NCBI GenBank assembly: GCA_937928295.1
Contig: CALEYY010000233.1
Coordinates: forward strand, 1 to 8,640
Direction: 5' to 3'
DNA: 8,640 nucleotides
Source: an uncultured Moraxellaceae bacterium
GTDB taxonomy: Bacteria; Pseudomonadota; Gammaproteobacteria; Pseudomonadales; Moraxellaceae
Positions 1-5,775 of this stretch are shown one piece after another; within the stretch, counting starts at the first letter, position 1; each line of letters starts with the position of its first letter. Below the pieces are notes generated by a model. The model saw only the letters and a list, made by a program, of their open reading frames with translations. It ran no database searches and had not been told where the DNA came from. Made by a program: the position numbers and the translations under genes.

Positions 1-1
1 C

Positions 2-805
2 GACCTGACCGAGGTGCCCGGTGGCCAGGAGGCGGGCGGGCGAGTCGTGGCAGCGCGTATCCAGGCGGCCATTCTGGCGGCGACCGGGCTGACCTGCTCC
101 ATCGGCATCGCGCCCAACAAGCTGCTGGCGAAGATGGCCAGCGAGTTCGACAAGCCCAATGGCATCACGGTGCTCTACGAGCACGACCTGGCCGAGCGCA
201 TTTGGCCGCTGGCGTGTCGCAAGATCAACGGTGTCGGCCCCAGAACCGATGCCAAATTGCAGGCACTGGGCATCGCCACGATTGGCGAGCTAGCGGCCCG
301 CCAAGCGGATTGGCTGCAACAGGAATTCGGCACGGTTTACGGCCGCTGGCTGCACGAGGTGGCGCATGGGCGTGATCAGCGCAATCTGCAAACGCACAGC
401 GAGCCGGTGTCGGTAAGTCGGGAAACCACCTTCGAGCGCGATCTGCATGCGGTGCATGACAAGGCCGAACTGAGCGCCATCTTTACCAAGCTTTGCGAGC
501 GGCTGGCGGATGACTTGCAGCGCAAGGGTTACGCTGGCCGCACCGTCGGTATCAAGATTCGTTACGACAACTTCAAGTCGGTCACGCGCGACCAGTCATC
601 CTATGAGTTCACCGCAGATGCCCGCACGATCCGCGAGCTGGCTGGGCAGTGCTTGAAGCGCGTGCCGCTGGATCGGCGCTTGCGCTTGCTGGGCGTGCGC
701 ATGGGAACGCTGGTGAAACCGAGGGAGGTGGCAGTGACGAGATCGCTGTTGGCCGTGTGCGAGCCGGCGGTGCCGGCTCAGCTGTCCTTGCTGCTGGCCC
801 ACTAA
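2..805 (+). CDS. dinB: DNA polymerase IV (Y-family translesion polymerase), 5' end missing
   Basis: This is the C-terminal 267 residues of DinB, the error-prone polymerase that extends primers past damaged bases. The frame is open from base 2 and begins DLTEV, which in the family directly follows the SIDEAYLD catalytic motif. About 100 N-terminal residues, including the catalytic Asp/Glu, therefore lie outside the window. Visible parts are the end of the palm with the conserved stretch GIAPNKLLAKMASEFDKPNG, the thumb helix-hairpin-helix INGVGPRTDAKLQALGI, and the little-finger domain (about residues 140-250 of this fragment). The protein ends QLSLLLAH. QLSLL (bases 779-793) matches the QLxLL/F pattern that docks Y-family polymerases on the sliding clamp. 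No frameshift is visible. The GTG at base 14 is internal and not a real start. The gene converges on the DUF4242 gene. Identification is firm; SOS control cannot be judged because the promoter is absent. Confidence 0.95.
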   Translation, partial: DLTEVPGGQEAGGRVVAARIQAAILAATGLTCSIGIAPNKLLAKMASEFDKPNGITVLYEHDLAERIWPLACRKINGVGPRTDAKLQALGIATIGELAARQADWLQQEFGTVYGRWLHEVAHGRDQRNLQTHSEPVSVSRETTFERDLHAVHDKAELSAIFTKLCERLADDLQRKGYAGRTVGIKIRYDNFKSVTRDQSSYEFTADARTIRELAGQCLKRVPLDRRLRLLGVRMGTLVKPREVAVTRSLLAVCEPAVPAQLSLLLAH

Positions 806-864
806 AATCACCAGCGCCAATCCTGCCAAGATCACGATACTGGTATCGGCGCTAGCGATTTTAG
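802..864. terminator. Imperfect 63-nt inverted repeat, probable bidirectional terminator
   Basis: CTAAAATC (802-809) pairs with GATTTTAG (857-864), and AGCGCC (813-818) pairs with GGCGCT (848-853). Between them are two mismatches and one pair. The roughly 29-nt loop holds a second small dyad, CGATAC-TG-GTATCG (835-848). The A-run on one side and T-run on the other, around a GC-rich stem, is the usual form of a terminator serving two convergent genes, here dinB and the DUF4242 gene. The large loop is unusual, and the left arm overlaps the dinB stop codon. The dyads are seen directly; the terminator role is inferred. Confidence 0.5.
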
Positions 865-889
865 AGGCTCGATGCCTGCTTAGATGGCG

Positions 890-1162
890 CTACTCCGCCG
901 TTGTGGGATCAATGATGGATGTGACTTGTGACACGCGGTTTGCAGGAAATCCGCCTTGCCTGGCGTGCTCCCTGACCAGCTCCTCGTTCGGGGCGATATA
1001 CACGCAGTAGACTTTATCGCCAGTGACATAGCTGTGAAGCCACTGCACTTGAGGGCCTAGCGTGTTGAGCACCCCGCAGGATGTTTGCGAGATCGATCTC
1101 AACTCCTGATCCGTAAGCTTTCCCGCGCCTGGGATCTCGCGTTCAATGACGAATTTTGGCAT
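890..1162 (-). CDS. DUF4242 family protein (SCO4226-like, possible nickel binding)
   Basis: A 90-residue protein that matches the DUF4242 family along its whole length: MPKFVIEREIPGAGKLT at the start, then SCGVLNTLGPQVQWLHSYVT, KVYCVYIAPNEELVREHARQGGFPANRV, and the ending SIIDPTTAE. A Streptomyces relative, SCO4226, is known as a nickel-binding protein with a ferredoxin-like fold. Whether this protein binds metal is unproven, but Cys at 29 and 52 and His at 39 and 65 could be ligands. It has no signal peptide or membrane segment, so a cytoplasmic location is likely. The frame stays open to an ATG at 1246, giving 28 extra residues. I chose the ATG at 1162 because GGAGG (1168-1172) lies 5 nt before it and because family members start there. 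It follows alkB on the same strand after 103 nt and may share its transcript. Its cellular role is unknown. Confidence 0.85.
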   Translation of the reverse strand: MPKFVIEREIPGAGKLTDQELRSISQTSCGVLNTLGPQVQWLHSYVTGDKVYCVYIAPNEELVREHARQGGFPANRVSQVTSIIDPTTAE

Positions 1163-1236
1163 GACAGCCTCCATTTCGCAGATATGACGGGGACGCTGAG
1201 TCTCCCCACACATGACCTGCGTCCCGGAGGCCATGC
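1159..1236 (-). promoter_or_regulatory. Possible mRNA structure covering the ribosome-binding site and start of the DUF4242 gene
   Basis: In the - strand transcript an 18-nt stretch, GCATGGCCTCCGGGACGC (1236 down to 1219), is complementary to two later segments. GGGACGC pairs with GCGTCCC (1196-1190). GCATG-GCCTCC pairs with GGAGGC-tgt-CATGC (1172-1159), which carries the GGAGG ribosome-binding site and the ATG. A competing hairpin, GGGGA/TCCCC (1207-1203 with 1193-1189), shares bases with the first stem, so the two cannot form together. The complementarity is seen directly. A role in controlling translation is inferred. I recognise no known riboswitch class. Confidence 0.4.
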
Positions 1237-1265
1237 TTGACCCCACTCTACTCCGAGATGTGAGC

Positions 1266-2489
1266 TTACAACACCTCTGCCACCGGCTTCGCGTACTTCG
1301 CCAGAAGCTCCTCGCGACGCTCCGGATCCATATTGACCTTGCTCAGATCGCCCTCATAGTGATCCACCACGCGCTGATCCATCATGCCGAACCACCACGA
1401 CGGGAAGTAGGCCGGCAGCAGCATGGAGGCGTAACCGCCGGGCAGCTGCGGTGCGTGCTCGAAGTGGCGCAGCGCCTGGAAACTGCGCGTCGGGTGCGCA
1501 TGGTGATCGCTGTGACGCTGCAGCTGGTACAAGAATAGGTTGCTGACGATTTCGTTGCTGTTCCAGCTGTGTTCCGGCAGCGTGCGCTCGTACTTGCCGT
1601 TTTCGTTCTTCGCGCGCTTCAGGCCGTAATGCTCAATGTAGTTGATGACTTCCAGCAACGACGCACCGTAGGCCGCCTGACCCACCAGGAACGGGATGGC
1701 GCGCGGGCCACCGACAATCGTGGCGGCACCAAAGAAACCGGCGCTCATGGCCCAGCCCTGCAGCAGCTCGTTCTCCAGGCACCAGAAGCTCTTGCCCTTG
1801 CGCTCCAGGCGACGCTTCTCGATCTCGTAAGCCGACTTGAAGCCGCCGATGACGGTGCGCGGCAGGAACTTCCAGAAGCTCTCGCCCATGCGGCTGCTGG
1901 CCGGATCTTCCGGTGTGGCCACGCGCTTGTGATGCCCGAACGGATGCTCCACGGCGAAGTGCGTGTAGCCGGTCGGCGCCAGTGCCAGCATGGAGAAGAA
2001 ACGGTCGAGCTTGTCATGCTTGTGCGACAGCTCATGGCCGGTGTTGATGGCGATGCCATTGACTGCACCAACGGTCAGGGTCAGGCCCAGATAATCCGTG
2101 AGCGGCATATCCTTGCGGCGGCCCACCAACCAGGTGGCCAGAAAAGTGGTGGCGTACTGGGCTGGAATGAAGGCTTTTACAATCGCCTGATAGTACTTGT
2201 CGTTTTCCAGTTTCTCGATGACTTCTTCTGGTGGATTGCTGGTATCCGTACCGACCAGACGATCCAGCGCCGGGATGATGCCGTGCACCAGTGCTGGGCC
2301 CGCCCAAGACAGCGCGCGCAGCTTCTTCGGCGCAATGGCATAAGCCGACACAGCCGCCAAGCCAATCGCCGGTAGGGCCGGGCTGAGCAGCCAGAGATAG
2401 CGCTTCGGGTCTTTCCAGTCCGGCGCGTTGCTGGCGGTGCTTTGGGGGGCGGATTGCTGAAGGAGATCGGCGGAAACCTGGGCATTCAT
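1266..2489 (-). CDS. alkB: Alkane 1-monooxygenase (integral-membrane non-haem diiron hydroxylase)
   Basis: AlkB oxidises the terminal carbon of n-alkanes to 1-alkanols in the inner membrane, using O2 and electrons from rubredoxin and rubredoxin reductase. The protein has 407 residues from this start. All the histidine boxes are intact: HELSHK (152-157), EHPFGHH (181-187) followed by KRVATPEDPASS, NYIEHYGL (283-290) and LQRHSDHH (323-330). Hydrophobic stretches near residues 33-55, 65-78, 108-124, 130-150 and 250-280 fit the usual six-helix membrane fold. The N-terminus is a little longer than in the Pseudomonas GPo1 enzyme. There is no fused rubredoxin, and no rubredoxin gene in the window. 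An upstream ATG at 2525 would add 12 residues; I prefer 2489 because AGAGAG lies 9 nt before it, but this is uncertain. The gene is divergent to the FKBP gene and is followed by the DUF4242 gene. Confidence 0.95.
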   Translation of the reverse strand: MNAQVSADLLQQSAPQSTASNAPDWKDPKRYLWLLSPALPAIGLAAVSAYAIAPKKLRALSWAGPALVHGIIPALDRLVGTDTSNPPEEVIEKLENDKYYQAIVKAFIPAQYATTFLATWLVGRRKDMPLTDYLGLTLTVGAVNGIAINTGHELSHKHDKLDRFFSMLALAPTGYTHFAVEHPFGHHKRVATPEDPASSRMGESFWKFLPRTVIGGFKSAYEIEKRRLERKGKSFWCLENELLQGWAMSAGFFGAATIVGGPRAIPFLVGQAAYGASLLEVINYIEHYGLKRAKNENGKYERTLPEHSWNSNEIVSNLFLYQLQRHSDHHAHPTRSFQALRHFEHAPQLPGGYASMLLPAYFPSWWFGMMDQRVVDHYEGDLSKVNMDPERREELLAKYAKPVAEVL

Positions 2490-2667
2490 GGCGAGTTGCT
2501 CTCTGCTCTGTAGATAATGTGACATTCTCGACAGACAAGGTTCTGTGACCAGTCGTCCAACACCGGGTTTATCTCTTGAAACGCCGGCTGAGACTCACGC
2601 ATGACTTGCCAGATGCTGCGAATCCTGCCAAAAACACGGTTTTTACACCTTAAGAAGAGAACGCAGC
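2490..2667. other. Divergent intergenic region between alkB and the FKBP gene
   Basis: This stretch must hold the promoters of both divergent genes. TTGCCA (2606-2611) is a good -35-like hexamer on the + strand, but no convincing -10 follows at 16-18 nt. A small dyad, AAAAAC-acg-GTTTTT (2630-2644), sits just before the FKBP ribosome-binding site. TGTGAC occurs twice as a direct repeat (2518-2523 and 2544-2549). I cannot assign a known regulator or a start of transcription. Confidence 0.35.
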
Positions 2668-3009
2668 ATGACTCAGGAATTGCAAATCGAAGATCTGGTC
2701 GCGGGTGACGGCAAGGTCTGCATCAAGGGAGCACTCATCTACGCGCATTACACCGGCTGGCTCACGGATGGCACGAAATTCGATTCCTCGCATGATCGCG
2801 GCCAGCCGTTTCAGTGCGTCATCGGCACCGGTCGTGTGATCAAAGGCTGGGACCAAGGAATGATGGGCATGCAGGTCGGCGGCCGTCGTCGCCTGCGCGT
2901 ACCGGCGCATCTCGCCTATGGCGAACGCCAAGTCGGCCCGCTGATCAAGCCGAACTCCGATCTGGTGTTCGAGATCGAGCTGCTGGAAGTGCTCACGCGG
3001 GATGAGTGA
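2668..3009 (+). CDS. FKBP-type peptidyl-prolyl cis-trans isomerase
   Basis: A single-domain FKBP of 113 residues that speeds cis-trans isomerisation of proline peptide bonds during protein folding. The length is that of the minimal FKBP12 domain, with no signal peptide, so it should be cytoplasmic. Aligned with FKBP12 from memory, the active-site aromatic and neighbouring residues are present: Tyr28, Phe38-Asp39 (KFDSS), Phe48, Val57-Ile58, Trp61 (VIKGWDQG), Tyr84 (LAYGER), Ile93 and Phe101 (LVFEIELLEV). One pocket-lining Phe (F48 of FKBP12) is Cys50 here. A purine-rich AAGAAGAGA (2652-2660) before the ATG can serve as ribosome-binding site. The stop codon lies only 7 nt from the stop of the convergent SRPBCC gene, with no room for a separate terminator. 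The family call is secure; the specific client proteins are unknown. Confidence 0.93.
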   Translation: MTQELQIEDLVAGDGKVCIKGALIYAHYTGWLTDGTKFDSSHDRGQPFQCVIGTGRVIKGWDQGMMGMQVGGRRRLRVPAHLAYGERQVGPLIKPNSDLVFEIELLEVLTRDE

Positions 3010-3016
3010 GTGCTGG

Positions 3017-3850
3017 CTAAGTTTTGCTGCCCGCCACATGGCGCGCAAAGTTATCCAAAATGGCCTGCCAGCCTTCTTGCTGCTGCTCCACGGAATGTGT
3101 GGTTTCGGCCTCGAAGCTCACGCGCACCGTCGTGCCATCCGCTGCCGTGATGAACTCCACCCGTGCCGTGCGCTGACCGAAGCTATACTCCAACAGCTGC
3201 TCGGGGATCACCTGGGTATAGGTGCCGGCGAAATCGAAGCCGAAGCTGCCGTCTTTCGCCTCCATGCGCGATGAAAACTCGCCGCCGACGCGCAGATCGA
3301 CGCTGGCCTGCGTGGTGTGCCAGTCGGCCGAGGCCGCGTTCCACTGCACGATGTCTGCCGGCGTGGTGTAGGCCAGCCAGACGCGAGCGGCCGGCGCGCT
3401 CACATGCGTTTCAACGGTGATCTTCATGGGCTGGCGCTCTAGCTCGGCTCTTAGGCGATCCAGATTCTGCTCGTTGGCTGGCTCCACAATATGGCGGATG
3501 GTCTCGGCCACAGCCGCGTCGTCCAGCGTTTGCGCCCAGTGCAGGCGCGTGCCGGTGGCGGTCGCCTCCAGCCGGATGCTGAGGGTGAACAGCGGCTGGC
3601 AGACATGGCGCAACACCAGCTCCTGGTCATCCACGATGCGCGTGAACACCGACTCGTTGGCGTAGACCGTGCCATCCGGGGCTATCATGTCGAAGACCCA
3701 GCGGCCGTCCGCCCGAAACTCGAAGATCGAGAAGCGGTTGCTGAAGCCGGCCGGCCCCCACCAGCGCGCCAGCCGCGCCGGATCGCGGATAGCCGCGAAG
3801 ACGGTAGCGGGCATGGCGTTGAAATCGCGAGTGGTGGCGAAGGTGGTCAT
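3017..3850 (-). CDS. Tandem SRPBCC/AHSA1-domain protein
   Basis: A 277-residue protein made of two copies of the SRPBCC (START-like, AHSA1) fold, which binds hydrophobic ligands in a deep cavity. Domain 1 (about residues 5-140) has the typical opening FNAMPATVFAAI-DPARLARWWGPAGF and the long closing helix. Domain 2 (about 143-272) starts MKITVETHVSAPAARVWLAYTTP and ends with EGWQAILDNFARHV. Each domain is commonly a separate protein of about 140 residues, so this is a fusion or duplication; the two halves are clearly diverged. The frame runs on to an ATG at 3916, but I chose 3850 because GGAG (3857-3860) lies 6 nt before it. An internal ATG opens domain 2, yet the reading frame is continuous. 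It lies 82 nt downstream of the LysR gene on the same strand. Ligand and function are unknown. Confidence 0.85.
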   Translation of the reverse strand: MTTFATTRDFNAMPATVFAAIRDPARLARWWGPAGFSNRFSIFEFRADGRWVFDMIAPDGTVYANESVFTRIVDDQELVLRHVCQPLFTLSIRLEATATGTRLHWAQTLDDAAVAETIRHIVEPANEQNLDRLRAELERQPMKITVETHVSAPAARVWLAYTTPADIVQWNAASADWHTTQASVDLRVGGEFSSRMEAKDGSFGFDFAGTYTQVIPEQLLEYSFGQRTARVEFITAADGTTVRVSFEAETTHSVEQQQEGWQAILDNFARHVAGSKT

Positions 3851-3894
3851 GGCGGGCTCCGAGGTTTTACTGGAGGATAGTGTTAGTTGGGGAG

Positions 3895-3908
3895 TGTGAC
3901 TATTCACA
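3895..3908. promoter_or_regulatory. Perfect dyad TGTGA-N4-TCACA before the SRPBCC gene
   Basis: TGTGACTATTCACA is a perfect 5+5 dyad with a 4-nt centre, about 45 nt before the start codon of the SRPBCC gene. The half-sites resemble those of CRP, but CRP needs a 6-nt centre, so a CRP site is unlikely. It may be an operator for another dimeric regulator or a chance dyad. Confidence 0.25.
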
Positions 3909-3932
3909 TGATTCACGGCTATCAGCCACCAT

Positions 3933-4838
3933 TTATCCCCCAGCCTCCTGCTCCAACAACCCCAGCATCGCCTGCGCCGCCCGCGACAGCACGCGCCGGG
4001 GATGATGCACCACGCCCAGATCGCGGCTCAGCGCCACACCTTTCAACGGCACGGCCACCACATCGGCGTCGCAGAGATTGGCCGGCAGCACGCTCCAGCC
4101 CAGCCCGATCGACACCATCATCTTGATGGTCTCCAGGTAGTTGGTCTCCAGATGCACCTGCAATTTCAGGCCCTCGCGCCGGAACATGCCCTCGGCGATC
4201 TGGCGCGTGAAGGTGTTGGGCGAGGGCAGGATGGCCGGGTGCTCGGCGAGGTCGGCGGCGGCAATGCCCTCAACTCCTGCCGCGCGCGCGCGCATCGCCA
4301 GCGGATGGCCAGCCGCCACAACAAAGGCCAGCGGATCAGGCCAGATCACTTTGGCCACCAGCCGGTCGTCCGGCGCCGGCGGCAGCGTCACGATGCCCAG
4401 CTCCAGTTCGCCAGACAGTACGGCGTCGTAAGCCTGTTCGGAGTCGATGAAGCGGATGTCCAGCCGTACCTGCGGATGCGCGGTGCTGAACGCGCGCAGT
4501 GCCGGCGGCAGGCGATGCAGCCCGATGTGATGACTGGTGCCGACCGTGAGCGTGCCGGTGAGCTGGCCGGTCGCGGCCTCGGAGTAGTCGCTGACTAGGC
4601 GGCGCAGGTCGTCGAGGTCATGCAGCCATTGCCGGGCGCGGGGCAGCAGAGCGCGGCCGGCCTCGGTAAGCGTGACGCGACGACCGACGCGATCGAACAA
4701 GGATGCCTCCAGCTGTTCTTCCAGCACCTGGATGCGCTTGGTCACGGCGGGCTGCGTGAGGTGCAGGCTTTCGGCGGCCTTCGAGAACGACTCGTGGCGG
4801 GCCACTTCAATGAAAGCCTTGAGGACGGCGGTATCCAT
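3933..4838 (-). CDS. LysR-family transcriptional regulator linked to the leu genes
   Basis: A 301-residue LysR-type regulator, the usual length. The winged helix-turn-helix occupies about residues 1-60 (LKAFIEVARHESFSKAAESL, then HLTQPAVTKRIQVLEEQL and LFDRVGRRVTLTEAG). A linker helix follows. The effector-binding domain (about 92-295) begins LTGTLTVGTSHHIGLHRLPP and contains ETIKMMVSIGLGWSVLP. The TSHHIGLHRLPP stretch resembles the LysR protein that I recall standing divergent to leuC in Pseudomonas, so a role in leucine-gene control is plausible but unproven. Here vapBC stands between the two. The ATG has no strong ribosome-binding site. A possible binding site for the protein itself lies 26 nt upstream. 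The effector is unknown; alpha-isopropylmalate would be a natural guess from context only. Confidence 0.9.
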   Translation of the reverse strand: MDTAVLKAFIEVARHESFSKAAESLHLTQPAVTKRIQVLEEQLEASLFDRVGRRVTLTEAGRALLPRARQWLHDLDDLRRLVSDYSEAATGQLTGTLTVGTSHHIGLHRLPPALRAFSTAHPQVRLDIRFIDSEQAYDAVLSGELELGIVTLPPAPDDRLVAKVIWPDPLAFVVAAGHPLAMRARAAGVEGIAAADLAEHPAILPSPNTFTRQIAEGMFRREGLKLQVHLETNYLETIKMMVSIGLGWSVLPANLCDADVVAVPLKGVALSRDLGVVHHPRRVLSRAAQAMLGLLEQEAGG

Positions 4839-4864
4839 GGGTCAGGGCTCAAGCAGGTTATCAG

Positions 4865-4877
4865 TGCCAAGCTGGCA
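4865..4877. promoter_or_regulatory. Candidate LysR box (T-N11-A dyad)
   Basis: TGCCAAGCTGGCA is a TGCCA-N3-TGGCA dyad and fits the T-N11-A form typical of LysR-family binding sites. It lies 26 nt before the lysR start codon, where many LysR proteins repress their own gene. The match is short, so chance is possible. Confidence 0.35.
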
Positions 4878-4976
4878 AGGATGGGCCTCGGGAACTATTC
4901 CGGCAAGCGCCCCTAGCGATTCTGAAAATCTGTCCTAAGCTTTTTGCACAGCAGATCTTTTCCCCAGTCTCAGGAG

Positions 4977-5010
4977 GTATATACTCATCGTGCATACATA
5001 CAGGGAGTAT
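4977..5010 (+). promoter_or_regulatory. Probable vapBC promoter and operator region
   Basis: GTATATAC (4977-4984) is a perfect palindrome and contains most of TATACT (4980-4985), a near-consensus -10 box. ATACTC (4981-4986) is repeated inverted as GAGTAT (5005-5010). Transcription from this -10 would begin near 4991, before the vapB ATG. VapBC complexes normally bind dyads overlapping their own promoter, so this is a good operator candidate. No clear -35 box is visible. Confidence 0.4.
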
Positions 5011-5016
5011 CTCGAC

Positions 5017-5253
5017 ATGGCCTCAATCTTTGCTCGAGTTTTTCAGTCTGGCAACAGCCAGGCAGTGCGCCTGCCGCGCGAGTTTCGGTTCGATGTGGAT
5101 CGCGTCGAAATTTTTCGTCGCGGCGATGAAATCGTGCTGCGCCCGCTGCCTGCCGACGCCAGTTTCATTGCCGATGTGCTGCGCGAAATGCCGGCCGATT
5201 TCATGGTCGACGGCCGCGATGATACGCCGCCGCAGGAGCGGGACTTCTTCTGA
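5017..5253 (+). CDS. vapB: VapB-type antitoxin (AbrB/MazE-like DNA-binding protein)
   Basis: A 78-residue antitoxin. Residues 1-45 form the swapped-hairpin AbrB/MazE DNA-binding domain, with the hallmark SGNSQAVRLPREFRF and then VEIFRRGDEIVLRPLP. The charged C-terminal tail (about 46-78, ending PPQERDFF) is the part that in relatives binds and blocks the VapC toxin. The start at ATG 5017 is preceded by GGGAG (5003-5007). An in-frame GTG at 4990 would add nine residues and has AGGAGG 12 nt upstream, but relatives begin at MASIFARV-like sequences and the probable -10 box would place transcription too late for it. The stop overlaps the vapC start by one base (TGATG), so the two are translationally coupled. 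The pair is expected to repress its own promoter. Confidence 0.9.
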   Translation: MASIFARVFQSGNSQAVRLPREFRFDVDRVEIFRRGDEIVLRPLPADASFIADVLREMPADFMVDGRDDTPPQERDFF

Positions 5254-5669
5254 TGCCTCGCTACTTGCTCGATACCAATACCGTCATCTATCTGGCCAAA
5301 GGTCGGCCCGGCAGCGTGCGTGAGCGGCTGGCGCGCCATGCCAGCGATGACATCGCCATTTCCGTGGTTACGCTCGGCGAGCTGCGTTTTGGCGCCGAAA
5401 AGAGTCAGTCGCGCGAGCAGGCGCTGGCGGTTATCGATACCCTGAGTCAGCGCATGCAGGTGCTGGCGCTGCCGGAGTCGGCCGGTGCGCATTACGGGCA
5501 GATTCGTGCCGAGCTGCAGCGCAAAGGCCAGATCATCGGCAATAACGACCTGTGGCTGGCAGCCCATGCGCGCGCCGAGGGCCTGATTCTGGTGACCAAC
5601 AACGAGCGCGAGTTCGTGCGTGTGCCGGGGCTGCTGGTGGAAAACTGGGTGGATGGCTTGAGCCTATAA
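5253..5669 (+). CDS. vapC: VapC toxin, PIN-domain ribonuclease
   Basis: A 138-residue PIN-domain toxin of the mvpT/FitB-like VapC group, a Mg2+-dependent RNase that halts translation when free of its antitoxin; close relatives cut initiator tRNA. The acidic active site appears complete: Asp7 in YLLDTNT, Glu43 in VTLGELRFG, Asp99 in IIGNNDLWLAAHA, and the TNN-ERE stretch (residues 115-120) that ends the metal site. The C-terminus REFVRVPGLLVENW is typical of the group. It overlaps vapB by one base, as is usual for the pair. The gene looks intact, so a working toxin is likely. The stop codon lies within the first of three AT-rich octamers before leuC. The specific RNA target cannot be read from sequence. 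Confidence 0.93.
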   Translation: MPRYLLDTNTVIYLAKGRPGSVRERLARHASDDIAISVVTLGELRFGAEKSQSREQALAVIDTLSQRMQVLALPESAGAHYGQIRAELQRKGQIIGNNDLWLAAHARAEGLILVTNNEREFVRVPGLLVENWVDGLSL

Positions 5670-5707
5670 ATTCCAGTAAGTAATTTATAATATAAAAACT
5701 ATAAATT
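5665..5707. repeat. Cluster of three TATAAATT-type octamers before leuC
   Basis: TATAAATT occurs at 5665-5672 and 5700-5707, and its reverse complement AATTTATA at 5682-5689. The start-to-start steps are 17 and 18 nt. The last two copies form a perfect 8-bp inverted repeat with a 10-nt centre. An exact TATAAT (5686-5691) lies inside and could be a -10 box for leuC, though no good -35 box is seen. The first copy overlaps the vapC stop codon. The sequence is sharply AT-rich against its GC-rich surroundings. Confidence 0.45.
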
Positions 5708-5751
5708 GGATTTATCTAAAGCATCGCATTAGTCTTGCCTCATCCGAAAAG

Positions 5752-5775
5752 CGCCCGCTGCGTCTGCAGTCGGCG
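5752..5775 (+). promoter_or_regulatory. GC-rich hairpin in the leuC leader
   Basis: CGCC (5752-5755) pairs with GGCG (5772-5775) and CTGC (5758-5761 region, as GCTGC) with GCAG, closing on a GTCT loop with small bulges. It ends 9 nt before the AGGAGG ribosome-binding site (5786-5791). There is no T-run after it, so it is not an intrinsic terminator. It might affect mRNA stability or leuC translation; this is inference. Confidence 0.3.

Noticed and set aside
1163..1246. N-terminal extension of the DUF4242 protein from ATG 1246
   Set aside because: The extra 28 residues are not typical of the family and the good GGAGG site belongs to ATG 1162.
1569..2375. A 268-codon open frame antisense to alkB
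   Set aside because: AlkB is certain from four histidine boxes; the opposite frame has no recognisable domain.
2518..2549. Two TGTGAC direct repeats before alkB as a CRP site
   Set aside because: They are direct, not inverted, and 26 nt apart, so they do not form a CRP dyad.
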